64,000 bases of DNA, taken from NCBI GenBank assembly GCA_965216845.1, contig OZ244200.1, positions 806,001 to 870,000 on the forward strand. The letters are read 5' to 3'. Position 1 is the first letter of the stretch. Every line of letters begins with the position of its first letter. Shown piece by piece: positions 1-7,676 of the stretch. A model generated the notes under the pieces. That model was not told the origin of the DNA, did no database searches, and saw only the letters and a program-made list of their open reading frames with translations. This DNA comes from Panacagrimonas sp965216845. Lineage in GTDB: Bacteria; Pseudomonadota; Gammaproteobacteria; Nevskiales; Nevskiaceae. A program made the translations under genes and the position numbers.

Positions 1-1
1 C

Positions 2-1282
2 TGCCTGCAACAGCCGGTGGCGCAGCAGGCCGCCGAGCGCTTGCGGACGGCCGACTCCGCCCAGGTGCTGTCGGTAGAAACCGAGCGCGTGCGCGAAGGG
101 CCGCCGCTGCCGTTCGACCTGGGCACGCTGCAGGAGGTGTGCTCCAAGCAGTTGGGCCTGGACGTGCAGGAGACGCTGGACATTGCCCAGGCGCTGTACG
201 AGACGCACAAGGCGACAACGTATCCGCGCTCGGATTCGGGCTACCTGCCCGAGAGCATGCTGGCCGAGGTGCCGACCGTACTCGACAGCCTGGTCAAGAC
301 CGACCCCAGCTTGCGGCCGCTGATCGAGCGCCTGGATCGCCAACAGCGTTCGCGTGCATGGAACGACGGCAAGGTGTCGGCTCACCACGGCATCATCCCG
401 ACGCTGGAGCCCGCCAACCTGTCGGCCATGAACGAGAAGGAACTGGCCGTCTACCGGCTGATCCGCGCTCATTACCTCGCGCAGTTCCTCCCGCACCATG
501 AGTTCGACCGGACGGTAGCGCAGTTCTCGTGCGGCAGTCAGTCGCTGGCGGCCGTGGGCAAGCAGATCGCCGTCACCGGCTGGCGCGAGGTGCTGGCGAC
601 GCCGGGGCCGGACGATGCCGATGGCGAGGATGCGCAGCGCAGCCAGGTGCTGCCCGCCCTGCATGCGGGCTTGTCCTGCCCGGTCGGCAAGGTGGATCTC
701 AAGGCGCTGAAGACGCTGCCGCCCAAGCCCTACACGCAGGGCGAGCTGATCAAGGCCATGAAGACCGTCGCCAAGTTCGTGACCGACCCGCGGCTGAAAC
801 AGAAGCTGCGAGATACCACCGGCATCGGCACCGAGGCGACACGCGCCAACATCATCAACGGTCTGATCGGTCGCGGCTACCTGGTCAAGAAAGGCCGCGC
901 CGTCCGCGCTTCCGACGCGGCATTCACGCTCATCGACGCGGTGCCCTCGGCCATCGCCGACCCCGGCACCACGGCGGTGTGGGAGCAGGCGCTGGACATG
1001 ATCGAGGCCGGCCAGATGGCGCTGGACACCTTCATCGAGAAGCAGTCCGTGTGGGTCGGCCAGCTCGTGCAGCAGTACCGCGGCGCAACGCTCTCGCTCA
1101 AGCTGCCGCCGGCGCCGGCCTGCCCGCAGTGCGGCGCACCGATGCAGCAGCGCACGGGCAAGAGCGGCGCGTTCTGGTCCTGCTCGCGCTACCCGGACTG
1201 CAAGGGCACGTTGCCGATCGAGTCCCCGACGGGCCGGCGCAGCGCACCGCGCAAGCGGCGCGCTGCCTCCAAGGCGTCCTGA
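2..1282 (+). CDS. topB: DNA topoisomerase III, C-terminal part (5' end outside window)
   Basis: Type IA topoisomerase that relaxes DNA and separates linked molecules by single-strand passage; ICEs of this family carry their own copy near the replication genes. The reading frame is open from the first bases, so the TOPRIM half lies upstream. Visible parts are the active-site segment TTYPRSDSGYLP, whose Tyr forms the covalent DNA link, the helical barrel with ATRANIINGLIGRGY, and a C-terminal four-Cys zinc finger (CPQC...CSRYPDC) followed by a basic tail. Only the last 427 or so codons are present. The match to the family is strong; the ICE (rather than chromosomal) copy is inferred from its neighbours. 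Confidence 0.95.
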   Translation, partial: CLQQPVAQQAAERLRTADSAQVLSVETERVREGPPLPFDLGTLQEVCSKQLGLDVQETLDIAQALYETHKATTYPRSDSGYLPESMLAEVPTVLDSLVKTDPSLRPLIERLDRQQRSRAWNDGKVSAHHGIIPTLEPANLSAMNEKELAVYRLIRAHYLAQFLPHHEFDRTVAQFSCGSQSLAAVGKQIAVTGWREVLATPGPDDADGEDAQRSQVLPALHAGLSCPVGKVDLKALKTLPPKPYTQGELIKAMKTVAKFVTDPRLKQKLRDTTGIGTEATRANIINGLIGRGYLVKKGRAVRASDAAFTLIDAVPSAIADPGTTAVWEQALDMIEAGQMALDTFIEKQSVWVGQLVQQYRGATLSLKLPPAPACPQCGAPMQQRTGKSGAFWSCSRYPDCKGTLPIESPTGRRSAPRKRRAASKAS

Positions 1283-1859
1283 TCCTCGCTTCCCCCTGCC
1301 GCGCCGGCCACTTCACTGGCGGCGAGGCAAACGTCCCGCACCGCGCGGGACTCCAAAGCGCGCGTCTCCTTCTGCAACGGTGTGCGCGCCCCGTCTGCCC
1401 GCCATCGGGCGACGGGGCGAGAAGGTCAATGCTCCACGAATCGCGCCCGCCGCCATTCCCTTGATCGGTGTGCCTTGCCTCGGTCATGAGGGGCTTCCTG
1501 ACGCCTTGCCGCCGCGCGAGCCGTGAGGAGGCCCCTTGGGCCGAGGGTATTCCGTGCCGGTGCCCGCCGGCGGAACAACGGGCTCCCTTTGTGCGCGTAT
1601 GCGTGCCAAAGGTTTCCGGCCCCAGCCACGAAACGGGCCGGGTGCGATTGCTGACGCAGCGAACGGCTTTGACGACGGCCCGCGCTGACGCAGCCCACAG
1701 GTGGTTTTCCTTCCTCTCCAGCCGAAGGCCCGCGTGGCCTTCGGCGCCCTGGTCCTTGCCTTGTCACGTGACGCGGGCCTGTCCTAAAGCGGGCCGTCCG
1801 CGATTCGGTTTTCCCTGCGACGGCAGCCATGCTTCGCGCCCATCCTCACGCCATGCGTT
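1283..1859. other. intergenic region with no supported gene
   Basis: About 580 bases follow topB before the first structured RNA element. Open frames exist on both strands, but they have Arg/Pro/Ala-rich, low-complexity translations typical of GC-rich non-coding DNA and lack ribosome binding sites. I see no terminator with a T-run and no convincing promoter. It may hold the promoter for the RNA element and genes that follow. Confidence 0.5.
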
Positions 1860-1964
1860 GCTGACAGTCGTCAGCGGCATGCCCCGGCAGTCCCGGTCTT
1901 CAAGACTGCAACGCGGTTCGCCGCGTTGACCGATCCAGTCCGCTTCGCATCGCCCACCGCGGAC
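1860..1964 (+). ncRNA. radC-motif-like structured RNA, copy 1
   Basis: Four hairpins in a row: GCTGAC/GTCAGC (1860-1875), GCAGTC/GACTGC (1887-1909), AACGCGG-TTCG-CCGCGTT (1910-1927) and GTCCGC/GCGGAC (1938-1964). Three other copies in this window keep the same pairings with changed bases on both sides, which supports a real RNA fold. The position, in the leader of a mobile-element gene, fits the published radC RNA motif, but assignment to that Rfam family is from memory and unverified. The next start codon is about 100 bases downstream. Confidence 0.75.
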
Positions 1965-2032
1965 GCTCGCCGGCCTGGCGACGATGCACTTTTCTCAACC
2001 ACCCGAGGGGAACTCCATCCTCTACGGGATGC

Positions 2033-2058
2033 GTGCTCCTCGACCCACCAAGGAGCAC
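2033..2058 (+). promoter_or_regulatory. hairpin sequestering a ribosome binding site
   Basis: GTGCTCCT and AGGAGCAC form a perfect 8-bp stem around a 10-base loop. The AGGAG of the right arm is the Shine-Dalgarno sequence of the gene that starts four bases later, so translation should be low when the stem is closed. A second small stem (CATCC/GGATG) sits just upstream. Confidence 0.6.
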
Positions 2059-2061
2059 GGC

Positions 2062-2298
2062 ATGTCTGAACCTTCTGCATCTTCCTCTGCAACCGCAGTG
2101 CGCAGTGGTGCGCTGGCGCTGGCCTGGACCGGCAAGCGTTTGCCGCTACAGGTGCTGCGCAGCGCGGCCGGCCACTACATCGGCACGCAAGACGACGAAG
2201 GCCCGGTATCGCGGGAGTCCGTCGAGTATTTCCCGACCCACCTCGCAGCACAGCGCGCCCTGGGTACCCATGCCTGGACACAGCGCGCTCACCCCTGA
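2062..2298 (+). CDS. ICE hypothetical protein, 78 aa
   Basis: A small soluble protein with no recognised domain. The start is the ATG after AAGGAG; longer versions of this frame run back through the RNA element and are rejected. The N-terminus is Ser/Ala-rich, followed by a short mixed alpha/beta stretch (LALAWTGKRLPLQVLRSAAG, then HYIGTQDDEGPVSRES). It is the first gene after the structured RNA and is followed closely by another ICE hypothetical gene, so the two are probably co-transcribed. No function is assigned. Confidence rests on a clear ribosome site, the start of the hairpin-punctuated gene series and protein-like composition. Confidence 0.65.
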   Translation: MSEPSASSSATAVRSGALALAWTGKRLPLQVLRSAAGHYIGTQDDEGPVSRESVEYFPTHLAAQRALGTHAWTQRAHP

Positions 2299-2323
2299 TT
2301 CCCACCCTTCGAGGAGTTCTCTC

Positions 2324-2716
2324 ATGAATCTGTCTTTACCCGAAGACGTGCTCGATCAGATGGCGCTGGAACAGGCGCACTTCGACGCTGCACCGCAGGC
2401 CTTCTTCGAGGCCTGGAAGCGCGGCGCGCAGATCGCCGGCCACGAGTGGTTCGGCGACGGCACACGCGAAGGTCTGCAGCGTGCCACCACCAAGTGGGAC
2501 CTACGGCCCAACATGCTGATGCTCAACGACGCCCTGGGCGTGCTGAGCAGCGGTCAACGCATGTTCCTGTCCGCGATGGTGAGCTTCTACAACTCCCGCG
2601 AGGGCGGCGCGATGCTCAAGCGTTGCGGCTTCGAGGGGCTGTCCGACTTCGGCGGCCTCGATCTGGAACGGCGCCAGGTCATCGCTGACCTCACGCTGCA
2701 CTACAACGGCTGGTGA
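2324..2716 (+). CDS. ICE hypothetical protein, 130 aa
   Basis: Mostly helical acidic soluble protein without signal peptide or membrane segment. The ATG follows GAGGAG at good spacing, 25 bases after the preceding stop codon, which suggests coupling. The middle contains a hydrophobic Met-rich helix (LRPNMLMLNDALGVL), and the C-terminus ends in HYNGW. I do not recognise a family. Its place between topB and the next ICE gene suggests an accessory core role (replication or maintenance), but this is only context. A strong hairpin follows the stop codon. Confidence 0.75.
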   Translation: MNLSLPEDVLDQMALEQAHFDAAPQAFFEAWKRGAQIAGHEWFGDGTREGLQRATTKWDLRPNMLMLNDALGVLSSGQRMFLSAMVSFYNSREGGAMLKRCGFEGLSDFGGLDLERRQVIADLTLHYNGW

Positions 2717-2756
2717 GCCGCGCCTGGCAACCCACCGTCCTTTCATCCCACCCCAC

Positions 2757-2792
2757 GAGGGACATGCGTCCCCGTTCGGGGCCATGTCCCTC
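2757..2792 (+). terminator. two-tier hairpin, terminator-like
   Basis: An outer 10-bp perfect stem GAGGGACATG/CATGTCCCTC encloses an inner CCCC-GTTC-GGGG stem, followed by CTTCCTTTC. It belongs to the series of nested hairpins between the ICE block genes. A second nested hairpin (CAATCCCC-GGCA-GGGGATTG) lies at about 2926-2945, just before the next gene. Confidence 0.6.
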
Positions 2793-2813
2793 CTTCCTTT
2801 CGCAGGAGCGGCC

Positions 2814-2840
2814 ATGTCCCGAATCACCATCTTCCACTGA
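2814..2840 (+). CDS. possible 8-codon leader peptide
   Basis: ATG preceded by CAGGAGCGGCC opens a frame encoding MSRITIFH and then a stop. It lies between two nested hairpins and before the next ICE gene. It could be a leader peptide, the remnant of a lost gene, or chance. There is no direct evidence of translation beyond the good ribosome site. Confidence 0.25.
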   Translation: MSRITIFH

Positions 2841-2966
2841 CCTGCACCGCCCGCCACCAGGGCGGCCCGACGCCGCGGCCGGCTGACCGGTTGCCACTTC
2901 ATCCACTCGCTGGGGTTCAATCCCCGGCAGGGGATTGCCTCGGCCATCCTCTGCTGGAGGAATCCC

Positions 2967-3683
2967 ATGTCTCATTCCAAAAACCCCTTCGTCCGCGGCT
3001 ACGATGGCCTGTCCGTGCAGCGGCTGCTGGCGATTTCCTACGACGACGACTGCCCGCTGAGCTATCTGCCGCTGCACGTCTCGCAGTCGCACCTGCCGGA
3101 CAGCCAGGTCGAGCGCCATGCCTGCGTCTTCTGCGACGACTTCGCGCTGATCACCGAGGGCCAGAACGTGCCGCCCGAGCTGGACGCGCAGTGCCCCAGC
3201 CACGGTATCGCCCGAAACCTCGTCTACGCCGTCATGGCCGAAGAAGCCGGCAAACCGCTGCACGTCGGCGATACCTACTCCGAGGAAGCCGCGCGCGAGG
3301 TGGTACACCGCCTGCGCTTCGAGACCGGCTTCTACGGCCGTGCCTGGGAAATCAGTTCGGCGCACATCACCGAGGAGGCCGGTCGCTATCTGGCCAACCT
3401 GGCCGACATCGACACGCCGACCCGTTTCCTGTTCGTTGCCTTCCGCATTCCGTACAGCCCGGCGGTCGGCGTGAAGCTGATCGCCACGCCCTGGACGGAC
3501 GAGAACCTGCAACGGGTCGAAGGCATCACCGCCGAGCGGTTGCGGCGAGAGCATCGCCGGAAAGGCATGCCGGAGTCCCTCGTCGAGGTGCTCCACCTGG
3601 CCGCGCTCGCCGACGTGCGCCTGCTGATCTTCGATGGCGACGCGCCCGTGCTGGACGGGCTGACGCTCTACGACGACGAGTAA
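2967..3683 (+). CDS. ICE conserved hypothetical protein, 238 aa (possibly DUF5983-like)
   Basis: Soluble alpha/beta protein without membrane segments. The ATG follows CTGGAGGAATCCC. A CxxC pair (CVFC, residues 53-56) and a conserved-looking HGIARN segment could bind metal, but no catalytic motif is obvious. I associate this kind of ICE protein with DUF5983, from memory and with low certainty. The C-terminus ends in GLTLYDDE followed by a terminator; a very similar 3' end plus terminator recurs on the far side of the metal cargo, suggesting that a paralogue was disrupted there. Confidence 0.8.
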   Translation: MSHSKNPFVRGYDGLSVQRLLAISYDDDCPLSYLPLHVSQSHLPDSQVERHACVFCDDFALITEGQNVPPELDAQCPSHGIARNLVYAVMAEEAGKPLHVGDTYSEEAAREVVHRLRFETGFYGRAWEISSAHITEEAGRYLANLADIDTPTRFLFVAFRIPYSPAVGVKLIATPWTDENLQRVEGITAERLRREHRRKGMPESLVEVLHLAALADVRLLIFDGDAPVLDGLTLYDDE

Positions 3684-3697
3684 CCCGCAACCCATTC

Positions 3698-3727
3698 GAG
3701 CCCCCATGTCGGGGCTCTTCCTTTTCA
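3698..3727 (+). terminator. intrinsic terminator at left edge of metal cargo
   Basis: GAGCCCC/GGGGCTC stem with a six-base loop followed by TTCCTTTTC. From the right arm on, the sequence (GGGGCTCTTCCTTTTCAT and a few more bases) repeats with one mismatch at 12217-12239, beyond the cargo. Confidence 0.7.
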
Positions 3728-3745
3728 TCGAACTCGGCGGCGGCC

Positions 3746-3770
3746 GCCGTTTTCAGAAGCCGATTGCCCG
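3746..3770. repeat. candidate degenerate Tn402/Tn5053-type terminal inverted repeat
   Basis: The core TTTTCAGAAG followed by CCGATTGC resembles the 25-bp terminal repeat of the Tn402/Tn5053 family (remembered consensus core TTTTCAGAAG-CG-CTGC). It lies about 55 bases beyond the 3' end of merR, where Tn5053-type mer modules have their end. I found no partner repeat and no tni or tnp genes, so it would be a relic. Confidence 0.4.
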
Positions 3771-3823
3771 AGATATCTGACGTCCATGGCGCTTTCCTGA
3801 TGCCCTGGCCAATCCATGACCTA

Positions 3824-4228
3824 TCAGCAATGCAGGGCGGCGATCAGCGGACAGGACACATTGCCTTGGTGCGCATGGCACTCGCCGACCAGCTTGGACA
3901 AGGCTGCCTCGATCCGGCTCAGGTCGGCCAGCTTGGCGCGTACGTCGGCAAGCCGCTGCGCGGCCAGTTCCGCCGCCTCGCTGCAATGGGTCCCGTCTTC
4001 CAGTTTCAGAAGCTGCCCGATCTCGTCCAGGCTGAAGCCCAGCCGCTGCGCCCCTTTCACGAACTTCACCCGCGCAACGTCGGCGCTGCAGTAGCGGCGG
4101 ATGCTGCCGTAAGGCCGGTCCGGCGTCGGCAGCAGTCCCTTGAGCTGATAGAAGCGGATCGTCTCGACATTGACCCCGGCCGCCTTGGCGAAGGCGCCGA
4201 TGGTCAGGCTATCCGGTTCGGTGCTCAT
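3824..4228 (-). CDS. merR: mercuric resistance transcriptional regulator MerR
   Basis: Cytoplasmic Hg(II)-sensing dimer that represses and then activates the divergent merT promoter by untwisting DNA. The N-terminal MerR helix-turn-helix (LTIGAFAKAAGVNVETIRFY) and the three Hg-binding cysteines (in DGTHC, GEC and NVSC) are present. The length of 134 residues is somewhat short of the classic 144, but the metal-binding loop is complete. It is transcribed away from merT across a shared operator. Only the gene's closeness to the inverted-repeat-like sequence hints at its transposon origin. Identification is firm. Confidence 0.96.
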   Translation of the reverse strand: MSTEPDSLTIGAFAKAAGVNVETIRFYQLKGLLPTPDRPYGSIRRYCSADVARVKFVKGAQRLGFSLDEIGQLLKLEDGTHCSEAAELAAQRLADVRAKLADLSRIEAALSKLVGECHAHQGNVSCPLIAALHC

Positions 4229-4233
4229 CGCGC

Positions 4234-4264
4234 TTGACTCCGTAGTTAACTACGGAAGTAACGT
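4234..4264 (+). promoter_or_regulatory. merT promoter and MerR operator
   Basis: The -35 box TTGACT and -10 box TAACGT are separated by 19 bases, the over-long spacer typical of MerR-controlled promoters. The spacer contains the perfect 16-base palindrome CCGTAGTTAACTACGG (4240-4255), which is the MerR operator. The divergent merR promoter should overlap it. Confidence 0.9.
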
Positions 4265-4300
4265 TACAGCATCAAGCGAAACCTCGAAAGGAGAAACCTC

Positions 4301-4651
4301 ATGTCGGAACCGCAATCCGGGCGTGGTGCCTTGGCCGCCGGTGGCCTAGCCGCCATCCTCGCCTCGACCTGCTGCCTCGGCCCGCTGGTGCTGGTCGCGC
4401 TCGGCTTTTCCGGCGCCTGGATCGGCAACCTCACCGTGCTGGAACCGTACCGGCCGATCTTCATCGGCGCAGCGCTGATCGCGCTGTTCTTCGCCTGGCG
4501 CCGCATCTTCCGGCCGGCCAACGCTTGTAAGCCGGGCGAGGTCTGCGCGATTCCACAGGTTCGCACGACCTACAAGCTCATTTTCTGGATCGTGGCCGCC
4601 TTGGTGGTGGTCGCGCTCGCCTTTCCCTACGTCCTTCCGCTGTTCTACTGA
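4301..4651 (+). CDS. merT: mercuric ion transport protein MerT
   Basis: Inner-membrane protein that takes Hg(II) from MerP and passes it to MerA. It has three membrane segments; the first carries the vicinal cysteine pair (STCCLGPLVLVALGF) and the cytoplasmic loop has a second pair (ACKPGEVC). The 116-residue length is standard. ATG follows AAAGGAG. First gene of the mer transcript, 12 bases before merP. Confidence 0.97.
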   Translation: MSEPQSGRGALAAGGLAAILASTCCLGPLVLVALGFSGAWIGNLTVLEPYRPIFIGAALIALFFAWRRIFRPANACKPGEVCAIPQVRTTYKLIFWIVAALVVVALAFPYVLPLFY

Positions 4652-4663
4652 CAGGAGATCATC

Positions 4664-4942
4664 ATGAAGAAACTTGCCGCACTCGTGGCCCTGGCCGCCA
4701 CTCTTGCCACGCCCGCCTGGGCCGCCGTCCAGACCGTCACGCTGTCAGTGCCTGGCATGACCTGCGCCGCCTGCCCGATCACGGTCAAGAAGGCGCTCAC
4801 CAAGGTCGAGGGCGTCAGCCAGGTCGATGTCAGTTTCGACCAGCGCGAAGCGGTCGTGACCTTCGACGACGTCAAGACCACCGTCCAAAAGCTGACCGAG
4901 GCCACCACCAACGCGGGCTATCCGTCCAGCGTGAAGCGCTAG
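4664..4942 (+). CDS. merP: periplasmic mercury-binding protein MerP
   Basis: Small periplasmic Hg(II) scavenger that hands the ion to MerT. It has a Sec signal peptide (MKKLAALVALAATLATPAWA) and a ferredoxin-like heavy-metal-associated domain with the GMTCAAC metal site. The length of 92 residues matches the family. It lies directly between merT and merC in a tight operon with its own AGGAG. Confidence 0.97.
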   Translation: MKKLAALVALAATLATPAWAAVQTVTLSVPGMTCAACPITVKKALTKVEGVSQVDVSFDQREAVVTFDDVKTTVQKLTEATTNAGYPSSVKR

Positions 4943-4960
4943 GCGCGGAGGGGCGTCGCC

Positions 4961-5383
4961 ATGAATCCGATCATGCGTATCGCCGACAAGGCCGGCGCGC
5001 TCGGCGCGCTGGTGTCTGCCATGGGCTGTGCGATGTGCTTTCCGGCACTCGCCAGTCTGGGCGCCTCCATCGGTCTGGGCTTTCTGAGCCGTTGGGAAGG
5101 GCTGTTCGTCAATACGCTGCTGCCGGCCTTCGCCTGGCTGGCGCTGGTCATCAACGCGCTGGGCTGGTTCAGCCACCGGCAATGGCACCGCAGCGCGCTC
5201 GGCATGCTCGGGCCCACAGTCCTGTTGCTATCACTCTATCCCTGGTTCCAGTACGGCTGGAGCAGTTATGCCACCTACAGCGGCATCGGACTGATGCTGG
5301 CGGTGTCGGTCTGGGATCTGGTGTCACCGGCCAACCGCCGCTGCGGACCGGATGGCTGCGAACTGCCCGCGAAGCACGGCTGA
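4961..5383 (+). CDS. merC: mercury transport protein MerC
   Basis: Additional inner-membrane Hg(II) importer found in Tn21-type operons. It has four hydrophobic segments, a cysteine pair in the first (MGCAMCFPALASLG) and a C-terminal cytoplasmic pair (RRCGPDGCELP). At 140 residues it matches MerC. It follows merP by 18 bases with GGAGG upstream. Presence of merC rather than merF places the operon nearer Tn21 than Tn5053 in gene content. Confidence 0.95.
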   Translation: MNPIMRIADKAGALGALVSAMGCAMCFPALASLGASIGLGFLSRWEGLFVNTLLPAFAWLALVINALGWFSHRQWHRSALGMLGPTVLLLSLYPWFQYGWSSYATYSGIGLMLAVSVWDLVSPANRRCGPDGCELPAKHG

Positions 5384-5409
5384 CGCGACAACCCCATGAG
5401 GGACAAAAC

Positions 5410-7095
5410 ATGACCCAACTGAAAATCACCGGCATGACCTGCGAATCGTGTGCAGTCCACGTCAAGGAAGCGCTGGAGCAGGTGCCCGGCGTGCGTTCGG
5501 CCGAGGTGTCTTACGCCAATGGCAATGCAAACCTGGCCATGACCGCAGAGACTCCGACCAACGCTCTGCTCGCCGCCGTCGCCGGGCTCGGATACCGGGC
5601 CGCGCTGGCTGATTCGCCGAATACGCCGCCGCATGGCGGGCTGCTCGACCGCGTGCGCGAATGGGTTGGTGGCGGAAGCCAAGCCGGTCACGGCAATGAC
5701 AAGCTGCACATCGCCGTCATCGGCAGCGGCGGGGCGGCGATGGCCGCTGCGCTCAAGGCCGTCGAACAGGGCGCGCGCGTCACGCTGATCGAGCGCGGCA
5801 CCATCGGCGGCACCTGCGTGAATGTCGGCTGCGTCCCGTCCAAGATCATGATCCGTGCCGCCCACATCGCCCATCTGCGCACGGCGAGCCCGTTCGATGA
5901 CGGCATCGCGGCGGCAACGCCGGCCATCCTGCGCGAGCGGCTGCTGGCCCAGCAGCAGGCGCGCGTCGAGGAATTGCGCCACGCCAAGTACGAAAGCATC
6001 CTGGACGGCAATCCGTCCATCACCGTCTTGCATGGCGAAGCTCGCTTCAAGGATGGTCGCACCCTCGGCGTGCGGCTGGTTGAGGGCGGCGAGCGCGAAA
6101 TCGCCTTCGACCGCTGCCTGGTTGCCACAGGCGCGAGCCCGGCGATTCCGCCGATTCCCGGCCTGAAGGACACGCCCTACTGGACTTCGACCGAAGCCCT
6201 GGCGAGCGACACCCTTCCCGAGCGGCTGGCCGTTATCGGCTCATCGGTGGTGGCGGTCGAACTGGCGCAGGCTTTCGCCCGGCTGGGCAGCCGGGTGACG
6301 ATCCTGGCGCGCAGCACGCTGTTCTTCCGTGAGGACCCGGCCATCGGCGCGGCTGTGACCGATGCCTTCCGCGCCGAAGGGATAGCCGTGCTGGAGCATA
6401 CCCAGGCGAGTCAGGTGGCTTATCAGGACGGTGAATTCGTGCTCACGACCGCCCAAGGCGAGCTGCGTGCCGACAAGTTGCTGATCGCCACCGGCCGCAG
6501 CCCGAACACGCGCAGCCTGAATCTCGAAGCCGCCGGCGTGACGATGACCCCGCAAGGCGCCATCGTCGTCGATGACGGCCTGCGCACGAGCGCGCCGGAC
6601 ATCTACGCCGCCGGCGACTGCACCGACCAGCCGCAGTTCGTCTACGTCGCGGCGGCAGGTGGCACGCGCGCCGCCGTCAACATGACCGGCGGCAAAGCGG
6701 CGCTCGACCTGACCGCGATGCCGGCCGTGGTCTTCACCGACCCGCAGGTCGCCACCGTCGGGCTGTCCGAAGCCGAGGCCCACCTCAAGGGGATCGAGAC
6801 CGACAGCCGCACGCTCGCGCTCGATAACGTGCCGCGCGCGCTCGCCAACTTCGATACCCGCGGCTTCATCAAACTGGTGATCGAGGAAGGCACGCGTCGG
6901 CTGATCGGCGTGCAGGCCGTCGCACCGGAGGCGGGCGAACTGATCCAGGCGGCGGCGCTGGCGATCCGTGCCCGGATGACGGTGGAGGAGCTGGCCGACC
7001 AGTTGTTCCCGTATCTCACGATGGTCGAAGGACTAAAACTGGCGGCGCAAACCTTCAGAAAGGATGTGAAGGCTTTGTCCTGCTGCGCGGGGTAG
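5410..7095 (+). CDS. merA: mercuric reductase MerA
   Basis: Cytoplasmic FAD-dependent enzyme that reduces Hg(II) to volatile Hg(0) with NADPH. The 561-residue chain has an N-terminal metal-binding domain (GMTCESC, Cys 11 and 14), the FAD-binding GSGGAAMAAA, the redox-active GGTCVNVGCVPSK, the NAD(P)H domain, the AGDC segment and the C-terminal vicinal CysCys (residues 558-559) that delivers Hg(II). All catalytic features are intact. The start is the ATG after GAGGG; an in-frame upstream extension overlaps merC and is rejected. Confidence 0.98.
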   Translation: MTQLKITGMTCESCAVHVKEALEQVPGVRSAEVSYANGNANLAMTAETPTNALLAAVAGLGYRAALADSPNTPPHGGLLDRVREWVGGGSQAGHGNDKLHIAVIGSGGAAMAAALKAVEQGARVTLIERGTIGGTCVNVGCVPSKIMIRAAHIAHLRTASPFDDGIAAATPAILRERLLAQQQARVEELRHAKYESILDGNPSITVLHGEARFKDGRTLGVRLVEGGEREIAFDRCLVATGASPAIPPIPGLKDTPYWTSTEALASDTLPERLAVIGSSVVAVELAQAFARLGSRVTILARSTLFFREDPAIGAAVTDAFRAEGIAVLEHTQASQVAYQDGEFVLTTAQGELRADKLLIATGRSPNTRSLNLEAAGVTMTPQGAIVVDDGLRTSAPDIYAAGDCTDQPQFVYVAAAGGTRAAVNMTGGKAALDLTAMPAVVFTDPQVATVGLSEAEAHLKGIETDSRTLALDNVPRALANFDTRGFIKLVIEEGTRRLIGVQAVAPEAGELIQAAALAIRARMTVEELADQLFPYLTMVEGLKLAAQTFRKDVKALSCCAG

Positions 7096-7111
7096 CGGAA
7101 AGGAGGAAGCG

Positions 7112-7465
7112 ATGGACGATTACACCATCTCCAGGCTCGCCGGGGCGGCCGGTGTCAGCGTCCATGTCGTGCGCGACTACGTGCTGCGCGGGCTGGTGCA
7201 TCCAGCGCGGCGCACGCCGGGCGGCTATGGCCTCTACGACGAGCAGGCACTCGCGCGGCTGCGCTTGATGCGGGCGCTGTTCGAGGCCGGGATCGGCCTC
7301 GATGAGTTGGCCCGGCTGTGCCATGCCCTGGATGCGGACGGCGATGCCGCCGAGTGCCTGGCCCGCTTGCGCACGTGGCTTGCGGCACGGCGCGAGCGGC
7401 TGGAGTCCCTCGACCGGCAGCTTGCCGGCATGGCGGATGCCAATGTGGAGTGCCGTTATGGATGA
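7112..7465 (+). CDS. merD: mercury operon co-regulator MerD
   Basis: MerR-family protein that helps down-regulate the mer promoter once Hg is removed. It has the N-terminal helix-turn-helix (YTISRLAGAAGVSVHVVRDY) but lacks the full set of MerR metal cysteines, as expected for MerD. At 117 residues it is close to the usual length. AGGAGG precedes the ATG. It overlaps merE by eight bases. Confidence 0.95.
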   Translation: MDDYTISRLAGAAGVSVHVVRDYVLRGLVHPARRTPGGYGLYDEQALARLRLMRALFEAGIGLDELARLCHALDADGDAAECLARLRTWLAARRERLESLDRQLAGMADANVECRYG

Positions 7466-7676
7466 CGATCAAGCGCCGGGCTGGCGGGCTTACGCCTGGG
7501 GTGTGCTGGCCGCGCTGACCTGCCCGTGCCACTTGCCGATCCTGGCCGCCGTCCTGGCAGGCACGACCGCCGGCGCGTTCCTCAGCGAGCATTGGGGGAT
7601 CGCGGCGCTCGCCCTGGCAGTTCTGTTCCTGTTGGCCCTGACTCGTGCGCTGCGGGCCTTCCAGAGCCGGTCATGA
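7458..7676 (+). CDS. merE: mercury transport protein MerE
   Basis: Small inner-membrane protein implicated in uptake of Hg(II) and methylmercury. It has two hydrophobic segments and the cysteine pair CPCHLP in the first. The length (72 residues) and the overlap with merD are typical. The longer frame that contains it begins inside merD and is not used; the ATG at the overlap gives the family N-terminus MDDDQAPGWRAY. Confidence 0.94.
   Translation: MDDDQAPGWRAYAWGVLAALTCPCHLPILAAVLAGTTAGAFLSEHWGIAALALAVLFLLALTRALRAFQSRS

Noticed and set aside
1468..1929. Possible gene after topB on either strand
   Set aside because: The frames run into the structured RNA, lack ribosome sites and have low-complexity translations.
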